From contig DAOOQE010000035.1 in the NCBI GenBank assembly GCA_035388585.1, positions 1 through 8,862 of the forward strand: DNA of 8,862 nt. The letters run 5' to 3'. Below, in pieces: positions 1 through 6,748 of the stretch (position 1 is the stretch's first letter; every line of letters begins with the position of its first letter). The stretch is from CAG-492 sp035388585 (GTDB taxonomy: Bacteria; Bacillota; Clostridia; TANB77; CAG-508). Both the position numbers and the translations under genes were made by a program. The notes beneath the pieces were generated by a model. That model saw nothing but the letters and a program-made list of their open reading frames with translations, was not told where the DNA came from and made no database searches.

Positions 1-29
1 TAGGAATATGTAGTAACAAAACAATAAAT

Positions 30-1382
30 TTAAGTGTTATAAATTTCTAAAGATTGAGAAAAGTACTCATTGTTTTTGCTTGTGTAAAGATTTAAATTAT
101 TATTTTTTTTAAGAATTTGTCTTATCTGCCATAAACCTAGTCCTGTATTACATTCTTTTGTAGAGAATCCTTTTTCAAAAATTTTTTCTGTATTAATATT
201 TTTATCTAAATAAGTGTTTTCTATTAAAACAACTTGTCTCTTATTTTTTTCCTCATCTCTTATTATCAAATTTATAAATTTTTTATCGCACTCACACGAA
301 GCTTCAATTGCATTATCTAATAATATTCCTAAAATTCTAGTTAATTCATAAATTTTAATATTTAGTTTATTGAAATCATAAAAAATGGATAATTCAATTT
401 TTATTCCTTTTTCATCTGCTCTATGATATTTATTAGCTAAAACATTATATATTGCTGGATTATTTATTAATACAGGAGAAAGAGTAGTTAAATTGTTTGT
501 ACACTGACAGTCAATTAATAGCTGAGAATAATATTTACTCAATCCTTCCATATCATTTGTTTGAACATAACCACCAATTCCAGCAATTATATTTGAAAAA
601 TCATGTCTAAAAGCTCTTACATTATCATGTAGCAGCTGTAGTGTTTTATTATACAACTTAGATTCCTCTAAATTCAATTTTGTTATTTCTAATGTTGTAA
701 TACGTGTTAAGGTATACATGTTAAATATAAAATATATAAAAACAGTAGATATACTAAAAATTGAAACTAAAAGAGGTAAATTTTTAGCATAAAACATAAT
801 TAAATAAAACTGTAAGCCTATTGATGCTATTCCTAATGCAGCTTCAGCTATTAATACCATACGGTTTTTAGGATCATAATTGTCAAAAATATAAATATTT
901 AACTTTAATTTTTTTATAATCAAATAAAAAATTAATAATAGTAAGTAAATTAATAGAAGAGATGAAATTCTAAAAAATGGTATGGTTAATAACGTATTGT
1001 AAGATATATTTAATATAACATAGTACAGGTTAACTATAATTGTTTCAATAAGTACAATAATTAAAATAGGTACAAGCTCTGCTATAATTGCTTTTAAAAT
1101 GGTTGTTTTAAAAACAATTATAATTGCTAACGGGTAAATTAACATATTTATAAATACAGCTATATGTCTTGGAACAAATATGTTTATAAATATAGAAAAA
1201 GTTGATAAAGTTATAACATATATAAGTTTTTGAGTATTTGTACTACGTATATTTAGTAATTGTGTAAATAATAGCATAGATGTAAATATTTCAATAAAAG
1301 CAAGTGGTACAATTATAATATTTGTAATCACCTCATTTTCTGTCATTAAACTTGTCAATATTGAATTTAGAATTGAAACCAT
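30..1382 (-). CDS. AgrC-like sensor histidine kinase (GHKL family)
   Basis: A 450-residue membrane sensor kinase, probably autophosphorylating on His and passing the phosphate to the adjacent LytTR regulator. The first ~225 residues are six or seven hydrophobic segments (roughly 20-45, 53-70, 75-92, 97-125, 132-157, 175-197, 203-225), as in AgrC-type peptide sensors. The dimerisation/phospho-acceptor region follows, with RHDFSN (His260). The GHKL ATPase domain then shows the N box GILLDNAIEAS (Asn357), IENTY near 388-391, and a glycine box FSTKECNTGLGLWQI around 406-420. The start at 1382 is supported by GGAGG nine bases upstream; it lies inside the 3' end of the regulator gene (50-nt overlap), implying translational coupling. 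A second Met (residue 13) is possible but has no comparable RBS. No agrB or agrD is visible, so the signal is unknown; the 3' flank is cut by the window edge. Confidence 0.9.
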   Translation of the reverse strand: MVSILNSILTSLMTENEVITNIIIVPLAFIEIFTSMLLFTQLLNIRSTNTQKLIYVITLSTFSIFINIFVPRHIAVFINMLIYPLAIIIVFKTTILKAIIAELVPILIIVLIETIIVNLYYVILNISYNTLLTIPFFRISSLLLIYLLLLIFYLIIKKLKLNIYIFDNYDPKNRMVLIAEAALGIASIGLQFYLIMFYAKNLPLLVSIFSISTVFIYFIFNMYTLTRITTLEITKLNLEESKLYNKTLQLLHDNVRAFRHDFSNIIAGIGGYVQTNDMEGLSKYYSQLLIDCQCTNNLTTLSPVLINNPAIYNVLANKYHRADEKGIKIELSIFYDFNKLNIKIYELTRILGILLDNAIEASCECDKKFINLIIRDEEKNKRQVVLIENTYLDKNINTEKIFEKGFSTKECNTGLGLWQIRQILKKNNNLNLYTSKNNEYFSQSLEIYNT

Positions 1383-2085
1383 TTTGTAAAACCTCCATTA
1401 AACTTTCTTTATATTTAGGACCAATATAGCACTGGATATTAGGATTATTATTAAAAGTAATCAAATTATCTTTAGGTTGTATATCAGTAATATTATTTAA
1501 ATTAATAATATAAGATTTATGACATCTAAAAAAATTAGAAGATAAGGAAGAACTTAAACGTGAAAAAGATGAATAAACATTATAATCTCTAGATTTTGAT
1601 TTAAAAATCAGTTTCATTCCATCCTTTTTTATATAACATACTGAGTTTTCAGTAATAAAAGTTTTCTTATTATCAATCTGTATAAAATTCTTTGGTGAAT
1701 CATAAACATCTTCAAAAATTCTAAGAATAGTTTCTTGTAATCTTTCAGAGGTAATAGGCTTTGGTAAAAAATCAAATGTTTTGCACTTATAGGCCAAAAT
1801 GCCATATTCGAGATGTGCAGTTGTAAAAATAACATACATCGCCTTATTGGTAGTACGAATCTTATTAACTAAATCAATTCCGTTCATATTAGACTTTAAA
1901 TCTATATCCACTAATAGAACATCAATTCTATCATCATTAGAAATAAAATCTAAAATATTATTTGGATTTGTTTCAACTAAAACTATTTTTCCTGGAAGGT
2001 TCTTATTTATAAAAATTGCTTCTAAAATCTTGGCTAGTTTGTTAACAATACCAGGATTGTCATCACATAAAGCAAAATTTAGCAT
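1333..2085 (-). CDS. AgrA-like LytTR response regulator
   Basis: A 250-residue transcription factor with an N-terminal receiver domain (about 1-125) and a C-terminal LytTR DNA-binding domain (about 132-235). Receiver residues are all present: acidic pair Asp8-Asp9 (CDDNP), phospho-acceptor Asp60 (LLVDIDL), Thr88/Thr89 (IFTTAH) and Lys109 (FLPKP). The LytTR part contains the typical RCHKSYIINLNNI stretch (about 187-199). The protein should dimerise when phosphorylated and bind direct or inverted sites upstream of target promoters. It is the first gene of a two-gene operon; its last 50 nt overlap the kinase gene. A GGAGG lies eight bases before the ATG. Targets are not evident, though the dyad flanking its own promoter makes autoregulation plausible. 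Whether it serves an Agr-type quorum circuit or a bacteriocin-type one cannot be told from sequence. Confidence 0.92.
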   Translation of the reverse strand: MLNFALCDDNPGIVNKLAKILEAIFINKNLPGKIVLVETNPNNILDFISNDDRIDVLLVDIDLKSNMNGIDLVNKIRTTNKAMYVIFTTAHLEYGILAYKCKTFDFLPKPITSERLQETILRIFEDVYDSPKNFIQIDNKKTFITENSVCYIKKDGMKLIFKSKSRDYNVYSSFSRLSSSLSSNFFRCHKSYIINLNNITDIQPKDNLITFNNNPNIQCYIGPKYKESLMEVLQNGFNSKFNIDKFNDRK

Positions 2086-2112
2086 ATTTCTACCTCCAGA
2101 TAATATATATTA

Positions 2113-2135
2113 ATAAAAGTCATAGTAACTTTTAT
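2113..2135 (-). promoter_or_regulatory. Small dyad/hairpin in the regulator leader
   Basis: ATAAAAGT (2113-2120) and ACTTTTAT (2128-2135) form a perfect 8-bp stem with a 7-nt loop inside the predicted leader of the regulator mRNA, about 15 bp upstream of its Shine-Dalgarno sequence. It has no T-tract suited to termination in the minus direction. It may be an operator or simply an AT-rich chance palindrome. Confidence 0.35.
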
Positions 2136-2141
2136 GTAAAA

Positions 2142-2229
2142 TTCGACAAAATTGAAAAAATAACCTAAAAAATAAGTTTGTAAAAAATATATAACTTAAT
2201 TTTACAAAAGTCAATAGGATTTTGTCGAA
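2142..2229. repeat. 11-bp inverted repeat flanking the operon promoter
   Basis: TTCGACAAAAT at 2142-2152 and its exact reverse complement ATTTTGTCGAA at 2219-2229 are separated by 66 bp. One arm lies just upstream of the predicted -35 box and the other about 30 bp inside the leader. The pair contains the only GC-richer words in this stretch. It could be paired operator half-sites for DNA looping, binding sites for the LytTR regulator, or the scar of a rearrangement. The repeat itself is exact; its role is inferred. Confidence 0.6.
2186..2214 (-). promoter_or_regulatory. Sigma-A-type promoter of the two-component operon
   Basis: Read on the minus strand, a -35 box TTGACT (2209-2214) is followed after exactly 17 bp by a -10 box TATATT (2186-2191). 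Transcription would start near 2179, giving a leader of about 94 nt before the regulator ATG at 2085. The box sequences and spacing are close to consensus for the housekeeping sigma factor; this is a sequence match only. Confidence 0.65.
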
Positions 2230-2272
2230 AAGTGAAATTAGCTAGAACAAAAAGGGATAGAGGATTTTCAAA

Positions 2273-2482
2273 ATGAAAAAAATTAAAATCTCATTATTTA
2301 TTTTTATTGTATTTTTTATGTTTGTGTTAGTATATTTTAATAATAGATTATTATATGAAAAAACTAAAAATCTAAATACGAAAGTATCTTTGAGTAATAA
2401 AAAAATCAGTTGGGGTATCATTAATTCTTGCATCGAATTTTATATGGAACATAGAGATACAAGGAATAAACAAAATAAGTAA
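2273..2482 (+). other. Short chimeric ORF with a membrane anchor, probably a gene remnant
   Basis: This 69-codon frame starts with a good signal-anchor: MKKIKIS, then a hydrophobic run of about 16 residues (LFIFIVFFMFVLVYF), then a charged stretch. A possible RBS (AGAGGA) lies eight bases upstream of the ATG. From about codon 42 the frame enters DNA that, in a different frame, encodes the conserved YqfD segment, so its last ~27 residues (Cys/His/Arg-rich) look like out-of-frame readthrough. The first ~40 codons therefore look like the front of some other, unrecognised membrane or exported protein joined to truncated yqfD. I do not recognise the family, and whether it is translated is unclear. 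Confidence 0.3.
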
Positions 2483-3293
2483 GGATGAAATAGAAACAAT
2501 TTTAGAAAATGATGGAGTAAGTATTGGAAAAAATAAACATAGAATTAATAAACAGGAAATAAATAATACAATAAGACTACAAAGAGATGATATAGCATGG
2601 ATAGGAATAGAAATAAAAGGAACAAAAGCTATTATAAAAATTGTAGAAGCTGAGAAAAAACCTGAAATTTTAAACAAAGATAAGTATTGTAATATAATTT
2701 CAAAAAAATCCGCTGTAATATATAAAGTCAGTGCACAAAACGGAATTCCACAAGTAAAAGAAGGGGATTCTCTGAATGTAAATGATATTTTAATTAAAGG
2801 TTCTATTGAAGGAAAATACACAGGAATAAGATATATGCATGCTGAAGGAGATGTTTAAGCTAAAATAAAGTATTCTCATAAACTAAAAGTATATTATAAT
2901 CAGGTTCGAAAAAATCAAAACGGAAACAAGGAAACAAGGTATTCAATAAAAATAAATAATTTTAAAATAAATTTTTATAAAACCCTTTCAAATTTTGAAA
3001 ATTATGATACAATAAAGAAGGATAGGTAAATTAGAATGTTTAATGATTATTATTTGCCTATTGAAATATTAAAAAATGAAATTTTGAACTTGAAGAACAT
3101 AAATTAATTTATACACCAGAAGAAGCAAAAAATATTGGAATAGAGGAAAAAAATACTCGAAAAACAAATTGGAAAAGATAAAAACATTTTAGAGGAGTAT
3201 GTAAATATTAATGCAAACAAAGAATATATAGAAGTAGAAGTTGTATATGAAGTACTTGAAAGTATTGGAGCAAAAGAAAAAATTGTATTTTGA
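2394..3293 (+). pseudogene. yqfD: Decayed sporulation protein gene yqfD
   Basis: Conceptual translation gives a clear YqfD relic. It shows the end of a membrane segment and the following strand (SNFIWNIEIQGINKISKDE, from 2433), then RDDIAWIGIEIKGTKAIIKI, then ISKKSAVIYKVSAQNGIPQ and EGKYTGIRYMHAEGDV. It continues after a TAA at 2856-2858 in the same frame (AKIKYSHKLKVYYNQVRK, then INNFKINFYKTLSNF). A second in-frame TAA lies at 3027-3029 before MFNDYYLPIEILKNEI. One base is then lost near 3084-3085 (ELEEHKLIYTPEEAKNIGIE), and a poly-A frameshift lies at 3147-3153 before ILEKQIGKDKNILEEYV. The tail EVEVVYEVLESIGAKEKIVF ends at TGA 3291. About 300 codons remain against roughly 400 in intact family members: the N-terminal domain and a start codon are missing. 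In Bacillus, yqfD is an early mother-cell sporulation gene next to phoH/ybeY/era, which matches this position. With four lesions plus truncation, assembly error is unlikely to explain it all. Confidence 0.88.
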
Positions 3294-3306
3294 AAGGATG
3301 ATTTAA

Positions 3307-4521
3307 GTGGAAGAAAGAAGTATAAGAGTTTATAATACAGAAAAAACCTTTTTTTCTAAGTTGTCAAACACATTGTCGAAAATGTTGATACCAACAAAAA
3401 TTGGATTAAATGGAATAATGATTTCGATGAAAAGAAATAATGTTTTAAAAGCATATGATAATTTAGTTGCAAATATAAGAGAAGAAAACGAAGAGAAAAA
3501 AAGTGCATTTAGCAAAAAATATGAGGATACATATAGTTTGTATTTAGATGCAATAGACAAAAATATTATGGATTCAATTTATAAAAAAGTAAAAAATAAT
3601 ACAGCAAACGAATTTGAAAAAAATGCATTATCAAAATATTATATGATAGTTCATTTAAAAGAAAATGAGTATGTTGAATATAAATATAGAAAACAAAAAT
3701 ATTTATTAGAATTAGATTATGAATCAATATTAAATTCGGAAAAAGAAAAAGCGATAGAAAAATATAAAAGTTTTTATTGTTCAAAAATGGAATCATTGTA
3801 TAAAGGAATAATAAAACATTACTCTGTAAAACTTACAGATAAACTTACATCAGCACAAAAGATAGAAGTATATGATAAAATATTTATAACATTAGAAGAT
3901 TATATAACAAATATATTTCCACTTAAACTAAAAAATAATAATTCAAAAATTTATAGAGAAATAGCTACAGAATATGAACAATTTGAAACTTTTACAATAG
4001 GAAAATTAGATCAAAATGATGTTATAGAAAAAAATATGTTATTATTAGGAATAAGTAGAAGATTATTTACACACAGTTTACCACTTATAGTGGCAGAACA
4101 GTGTTATATTAAATTGCTAAAAGATTTAAGAGCATTAATTGTTGATACAAGAGTTATAAAAAAACAAGAAAAAGCATATAAATTATTATTAGAATTAATA
4201 GATGAATATAATTTGAAATTATTATCTACTAAAGTTTATTGGGACAAGCCAGAAGAAAGAAAAGAATATAGAGATTTCTGGAAAAGATACAAAGAATTAG
4301 AAGAAATTAAATCAAAAGATATAAAAGAATATAAGAAACAAAAAGAAATTCTTTTTATTTCATCAGATTTAAAACAAGTTAGAAAAAATGAGGCTAAATA
4401 TTCTAAAATTATACAACTATATAAGGACAAACTTGTAGAATTAGGGGTAATGCGTAAAATACCTAATAAATTTATATCAGAAGGAATTTATACTAAATTT
4501 ATAATTAAAATAGAAGAATAA
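3307..4521 (+). CDS. Uncharacterised Lys/Glu-rich helical protein
   Basis: A 404-residue protein I do not recognise. It starts at GTG with AAAGGATG 7-13 bases upstream, 13 nt after the stop of the yqfD relic. There is no signal peptide and no convincing membrane segment, so it is probably cytoplasmic. The N-terminus (RSIRVYNTEKTFFSKLSN, then an amphipathic stretch to about residue 50) looks like the most protein-like conserved patch. The middle is strongly charged helix. A less charged block RRLFTHSLPLIVAEQCYIKL (251-270) could be a buried core. Residues 285-380 are long Lys/Glu helices that may form coiled coil. No nucleotide-binding, metal or catalytic motif is evident; two Cys (158, 266) are far apart. 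It occupies the place where phoH and pgpH sit in Bacillus but has no P-loop and no HD motif, so it is not either of them. The reading frame is intact and well punctuated beside a rotting neighbour, suggesting it is under selection. Confidence 0.8.
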   Translation: MEERSIRVYNTEKTFFSKLSNTLSKMLIPTKIGLNGIMISMKRNNVLKAYDNLVANIREENEEKKSAFSKKYEDTYSLYLDAIDKNIMDSIYKKVKNNTANEFEKNALSKYYMIVHLKENEYVEYKYRKQKYLLELDYESILNSEKEKAIEKYKSFYCSKMESLYKGIIKHYSVKLTDKLTSAQKIEVYDKIFITLEDYITNIFPLKLKNNNSKIYREIATEYEQFETFTIGKLDQNDVIEKNMLLLGISRRLFTHSLPLIVAEQCYIKLLKDLRALIVDTRVIKKQEKAYKLLLELIDEYNLKLLSTKVYWDKPEERKEYRDFWKRYKELEEIKSKDIKEYKKQKEILFISSDLKQVRKNEAKYSKIIQLYKDKLVELGVMRKIPNKFISEGIYTKFIIKIEE

Positions 4522-4590
4522 ATGTAAAAAAATTAATAAAATCAAGATTTTGAAAATAAAAAAAAGAATAACTAGATAAGAGGTAGAAAT

Positions 4591-5067
4591 TTGAAAGTTT
4601 TTTTAAAATTAAATTACATTAATACAGAAGAAAATGATGTTCATAAAAAAATAGCTCGAAAAGTTATTGATAAATGTTTTAGAGAAGAAAAATTAAACAA
4701 TGTAAATATTTATGTAAATATTATATTTACAGATTTATTAAAGATAAAAGAAATTAATAAAGAATTTAGAAATATAGATAAAGAAACTGATGTTTTATCA
4801 TTTCCAATGTTTGAAAAAAATGAATTAGAGAATTTAACGATTTTTAAAAAAGGTCCAGAAGAAGTATTAGGTGATATTATTATTGCAATACCTCAGGTTG
4901 AAAAACAGGCGATAGAATATGATCATAGTTTTGAAAGAGAATTAAGTTATATGATTGTTCATGGATTTTACCATTTAATGGGGTATGATCATATAATAGA
5001 AAATGATAAATTGATTATGCGACAAAAAGAGGAAAACATATTAAAAAAATTAAAAATTAGTAGATAA
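4591..5067 (+). CDS. ybeY: Endoribonuclease / rRNA maturation factor YbeY
   Basis: A 158-residue YbeY (UPF0054) zinc metalloprotein that takes part in 16S rRNA 3'-end processing and 30S quality control in the cytoplasm. The diagnostic zinc motif HGFYHLMGYDH is complete (His124, His128, His134). The family signature around NKEFRNIDKETDVLSFPM (56-73, including Arg60) and GDIIIAIPQVEKQA (94-107) is also present. Length is normal for the family. The start is TTG at 4591, chosen because AAGAGG lies seven bases upstream and the reading begins KVFLKLNYIN as expected; there is no suitable ATG nearby. It follows the unknown 404-residue gene by 69 nt without a usable promoter, so is probably in the same transcript. 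Its 3' end is part of a 41-bp duplication with the dgkA leader. Confidence 0.95.
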   Translation: MKVFLKLNYINTEENDVHKKIARKVIDKCFREEKLNNVNIYVNIIFTDLLKIKEINKEFRNIDKETDVLSFPMFEKNELENLTIFKKGPEEVLGDIIIAIPQVEKQAIEYDHSFERELSYMIVHGFYHLMGYDHIIENDKLIMRQKEENILKKLKISR

Positions 5068-5143
5068 AAATTTTAAAGTTAAAAAGGAAAAAAATTTAAA
5101 AATATAAATTATTAGATAAAAATCTTAAAGTTAAAAAGGAAAA
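5051..5143 (+). repeat. 41-bp direct repeat, 52-bp period, carrying a duplicated Shine-Dalgarno
   Basis: Positions 5051-5091 and 5103-5143 match at 38 of 41 bases. Copy 1 contains the last five codons of ybeY including its TAA, then GTTAAAAAGGAAAA. Copy 2 ends with the same AAAAAGGAAAA, which acts as the dgkA ribosome binding site. The layout implies a local tandem duplication of the ybeY/dgkA junction, leaving a decoy RBS without a start codon in copy 1. Confidence 0.75.
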
Positions 5144-5149
5144 TTTTTT

Positions 5150-5575
5150 ATGAATAAAAAAACAAGTTCTAAAATCGAATCTAGAAAAGAAGAAGAATAT
5201 GAAAGACCGTTTAAAAGTAAAAATTTTATAGATGCTTTAAAAAACGCAGTAAGAGGGGTATTATATACTTTTAGAAAAGAGAAAAATATCAAAATTCAGC
5301 TTTTCGTTGCTATTATTGTAATAATTTTAGCTTTAATATTAAAATCTGAATTAATAGAAATAATATGTTTACTATTTTCTGTATTTTTTGTATTGTTCGC
5401 TGAAATGTTAAATACAGCATTAGAAACAACAATAGATTTAATTACAAAAGAATATAATATAAAAGCTAAAATAGCAAAAGATGTTATGGCAGGAGCAGTT
5501 TTAATTGCAACAATTAATTCTGTTATAGTAGGATTATTGATTTTTCCAACAAAAATATTAAACATATTATTTTAA
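5150..5575 (+). CDS. dgkA: Diacylglycerol/undecaprenol kinase, DgkA family
   Basis: A 141-residue integral membrane kinase of the DgkA family. In Gram-positive bacteria these proteins mostly phosphorylate undecaprenol to recycle the lipid carrier for wall synthesis; the proteobacterial version uses diacylglycerol. Visible are a cytoplasmic amphipathic start (FIDALKNAVRGVLYTFRKEKN, broken here at about 26-46), two hydrophobic segments (about 50-64 and 68-84), the catalytic signature EMLNTALETTID (85-96, with Glu85 and Glu92), AKDVMAGAVLI (109-119) and a last membrane segment to about 132. There is an extra charged, likely disordered N-terminus of ~22 residues compared with compact members. AAAGGA nine bases upstream supports the ATG. 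It lies 82 nt after ybeY and 36 nt before the DUF3048 gene, and is probably co-transcribed with both. Substrate preference cannot be decided from the motifs. Confidence 0.93.
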   Translation: MNKKTSSKIESRKEEEYERPFKSKNFIDALKNAVRGVLYTFRKEKNIKIQLFVAIIVIILALILKSELIEIICLLFSVFFVLFAEMLNTALETTIDLITKEYNIKAKIAKDVMAGAVLIATINSVIVGLLIFPTKILNILF

Positions 5576-5611
5576 TATAATAATAAAATAAATTATAGGG
5601 AGAATATTAAC

Positions 5612-6667
5612 ATGAAATCTAAATGGTTTGTAATTTTGATAATAACTTTAATAATTCTAATACTAGCTACTATAGCAGTTTTTGTTGTTAAAATATTAAA
5701 AGGCAAAAAAAGTAATATAGTTGAAACTATAAGTGTTATAACAGATAATAAAAAGGTTGAAGAAAAAAAAATCAAAATATTTTCGGGTGATAAAAGACCA
5801 ATTGCTGTTATGATTGATAATGTTAAAGAAGCTTGGCCACAATCGTCAATTAATGATGCATATATAGTATATGAAATAATTGTTGAAGGCGGAGAAACAA
5901 GGTTGATGGCATTATTTAAAAATTCGGAGGCGGATGTTGTTGGACCAATTAGAAGCTCTAGGCATTATTTTTTAGATTATGCATTAGAAAATGACGCAAT
6001 ATATGCACATATAGGATGGAGCCCACAAGCACAAAGTGATATTTCAACATTAGGAGTTAATAATATAAATGGCTTATATTATGATTCTGGAAAAGCAAGA
6101 ACAGAAGATGCTAATTATTGGAGAGAAAAAAGCAAAACTGCACCACATAATTGTTTTTCGAGTATTAATAAATTATATGAAATTGCTGAAAGTTTAGGAT
6201 ATAGAACAAAGTCTTCTAATAATAGTGTTTTAAAATACAGTATTAATGAAATAGAATTAGAAAATGGAAAAGAGGCAAAAAAAATAACAATTCCATACTC
6301 TGATAATACTACTGTTAAATATGAATATAATTCGGAAACTAAAAGATATACTAAGTTTGAAAAAAATACAAAACAAATAGATAGCAAAACTGGCAAAGAT
6401 ATAACAACAAAAAATATTATTATAACATTTGCAGGTAATTATGTATTACCAGATAAAGAAACAAAAGGAAGACAAGGATTAAAAAATATAGGAACATTAA
6501 ATGGCTATTATATTACAAATGGAAAAGCAATTGAAATAAAATGTATAAAAAATGCAAGAAATTCAAAAACCATTTATCAAGATATGGAAGGAAATGAGAT
6601 AAATGTAAATGATGGTAATACTTTTATTCAGATATGTCCTTTGAATTCAAAAGTAGTAATTGAGTAA
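5612..6667 (+). CDS. DUF3048 (YerB-like) membrane-anchored extracellular protein
   Basis: A 351-residue protein with one N-terminal hydrophobic segment (about 5-29) followed by a long exported part. The first domain matches DUF3048: RPIAVMIDNVKEAWPQ (about 66-81), the VEGGETRLMALF region, GPIRSSRHYFLDYALEND and AHIGWSPQAQSDI. The smaller C-terminal DUF3048_C domain runs from about 240 to the end, including the Trp-less tail FIQICPLN. Bacillus YerB is a lipoprotein, but no Cys lipobox is present here, so this one is more likely held by an uncleaved signal anchor. Function of the family is unknown; an envelope role is inferred from location. AGGGAG lies nine bases upstream of the ATG. It is the last gene before a strong stem-loop. 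In Bacillus the dgkA-era gap holds cdd (cytidine deaminase) instead. Confidence 0.9.
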   Translation: MKSKWFVILIITLIILILATIAVFVVKILKGKKSNIVETISVITDNKKVEEKKIKIFSGDKRPIAVMIDNVKEAWPQSSINDAYIVYEIIVEGGETRLMALFKNSEADVVGPIRSSRHYFLDYALENDAIYAHIGWSPQAQSDISTLGVNNINGLYYDSGKARTEDANYWREKSKTAPHNCFSSINKLYEIAESLGYRTKSSNNSVLKYSINEIELENGKEAKKITIPYSDNTTVKYEYNSETKRYTKFEKNTKQIDSKTGKDITTKNIIITFAGNYVLPDKETKGRQGLKNIGTLNGYYITNGKAIEIKCIKNARNSKTIYQDMEGNEINVNDGNTFIQICPLNSKVVIE

Positions 6668-6676
6668 TTGTCAAGT

Positions 6677-6718
6677 AAAATTAGTAAGAAAATAATTAAA
6701 ATTTTCTTACTAATTTTT
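6677..6718 (+). terminator. Perfect 17-bp stem-loop after the DUF3048 gene
   Basis: Left arm 6677-6693 and right arm 6701-6717 are exact reverse complements (17 bp) around a 7-nt loop, 10 nt after the DUF3048 stop. The right arm ends in TTTT plus one more T, giving a short U-tract. It is the longest perfect hairpin noticed in the window and separates the ybeY-dgkA-DUF3048 unit from era. Its two arms are also T/A-ended on the other strand, but no converging gene is present. Confidence 0.8.
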
Positions 6719-6737
6719 ACAAATTCAGCAAAAATAT

Positions 6738-6748
6738 TAATATATAAT
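6738..6748 (+). promoter_or_regulatory. era: Probable -10 region for the era-yqzL-recO unit
   Basis: A perfect TATAAT occurs at 6743-6748, overlapping TAATAT at 6738-6743. The best -35 candidate, TTTACA (6716-6721, partly inside the upstream terminator), is 16 bp from TAATAT and 21 bp from TATAAT, so the exact pairing is uncertain. The position after a terminator and 80-90 bp before era makes a promoter here likely. The surrounding AT-richness keeps confidence moderate. Confidence 0.45.

Noticed and set aside
1799..2113. 104-codon open frame on the plus strand
   Set aside because: Shadow of the response regulator, whose receiver domain motifs are complete on the other strand.
2101..2113. TATATATTA-type -10 box just before the regulator RBS
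   Set aside because: A start from here would fall in the Shine-Dalgarno itself; the TTGACT/TATATT promoter further upstream is better placed.
2126..2195. Three GTTA words on the minus strand resembling part of a LytTR (AgrA) box
   Set aside because: Each misses at least one conserved position, spacings (31 and 35 bp) differ from the usual one-turn arrangement, and they lie downstream of the promoter.
2372..2821. 149-codon open frame on the minus strand
   Set aside because: It lies antisense to the best-preserved part of the yqfD relic; its hydrophobic, Ser/Phe/Ile-rich composition is what antisense of AT-rich coding DNA gives, and no RBS precedes it.
2273..2858. Reading the relic as FtsQ (single anchor plus POTRA-like strand)
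   Set aside because: The segments after the anchor (AWIGIEIKG, SAQNGIPQVKEGD, KYTGIRYMHAEGDV) are YqfD, and the locus is the yqfD locus.
4550..4578. TTGAAA-17-TAGATA promoter-like pair before ybeY
   Set aside because: Transcription would begin after the ybeY Shine-Dalgarno (about 4585), leaving no RBS; AT-rich chance match.
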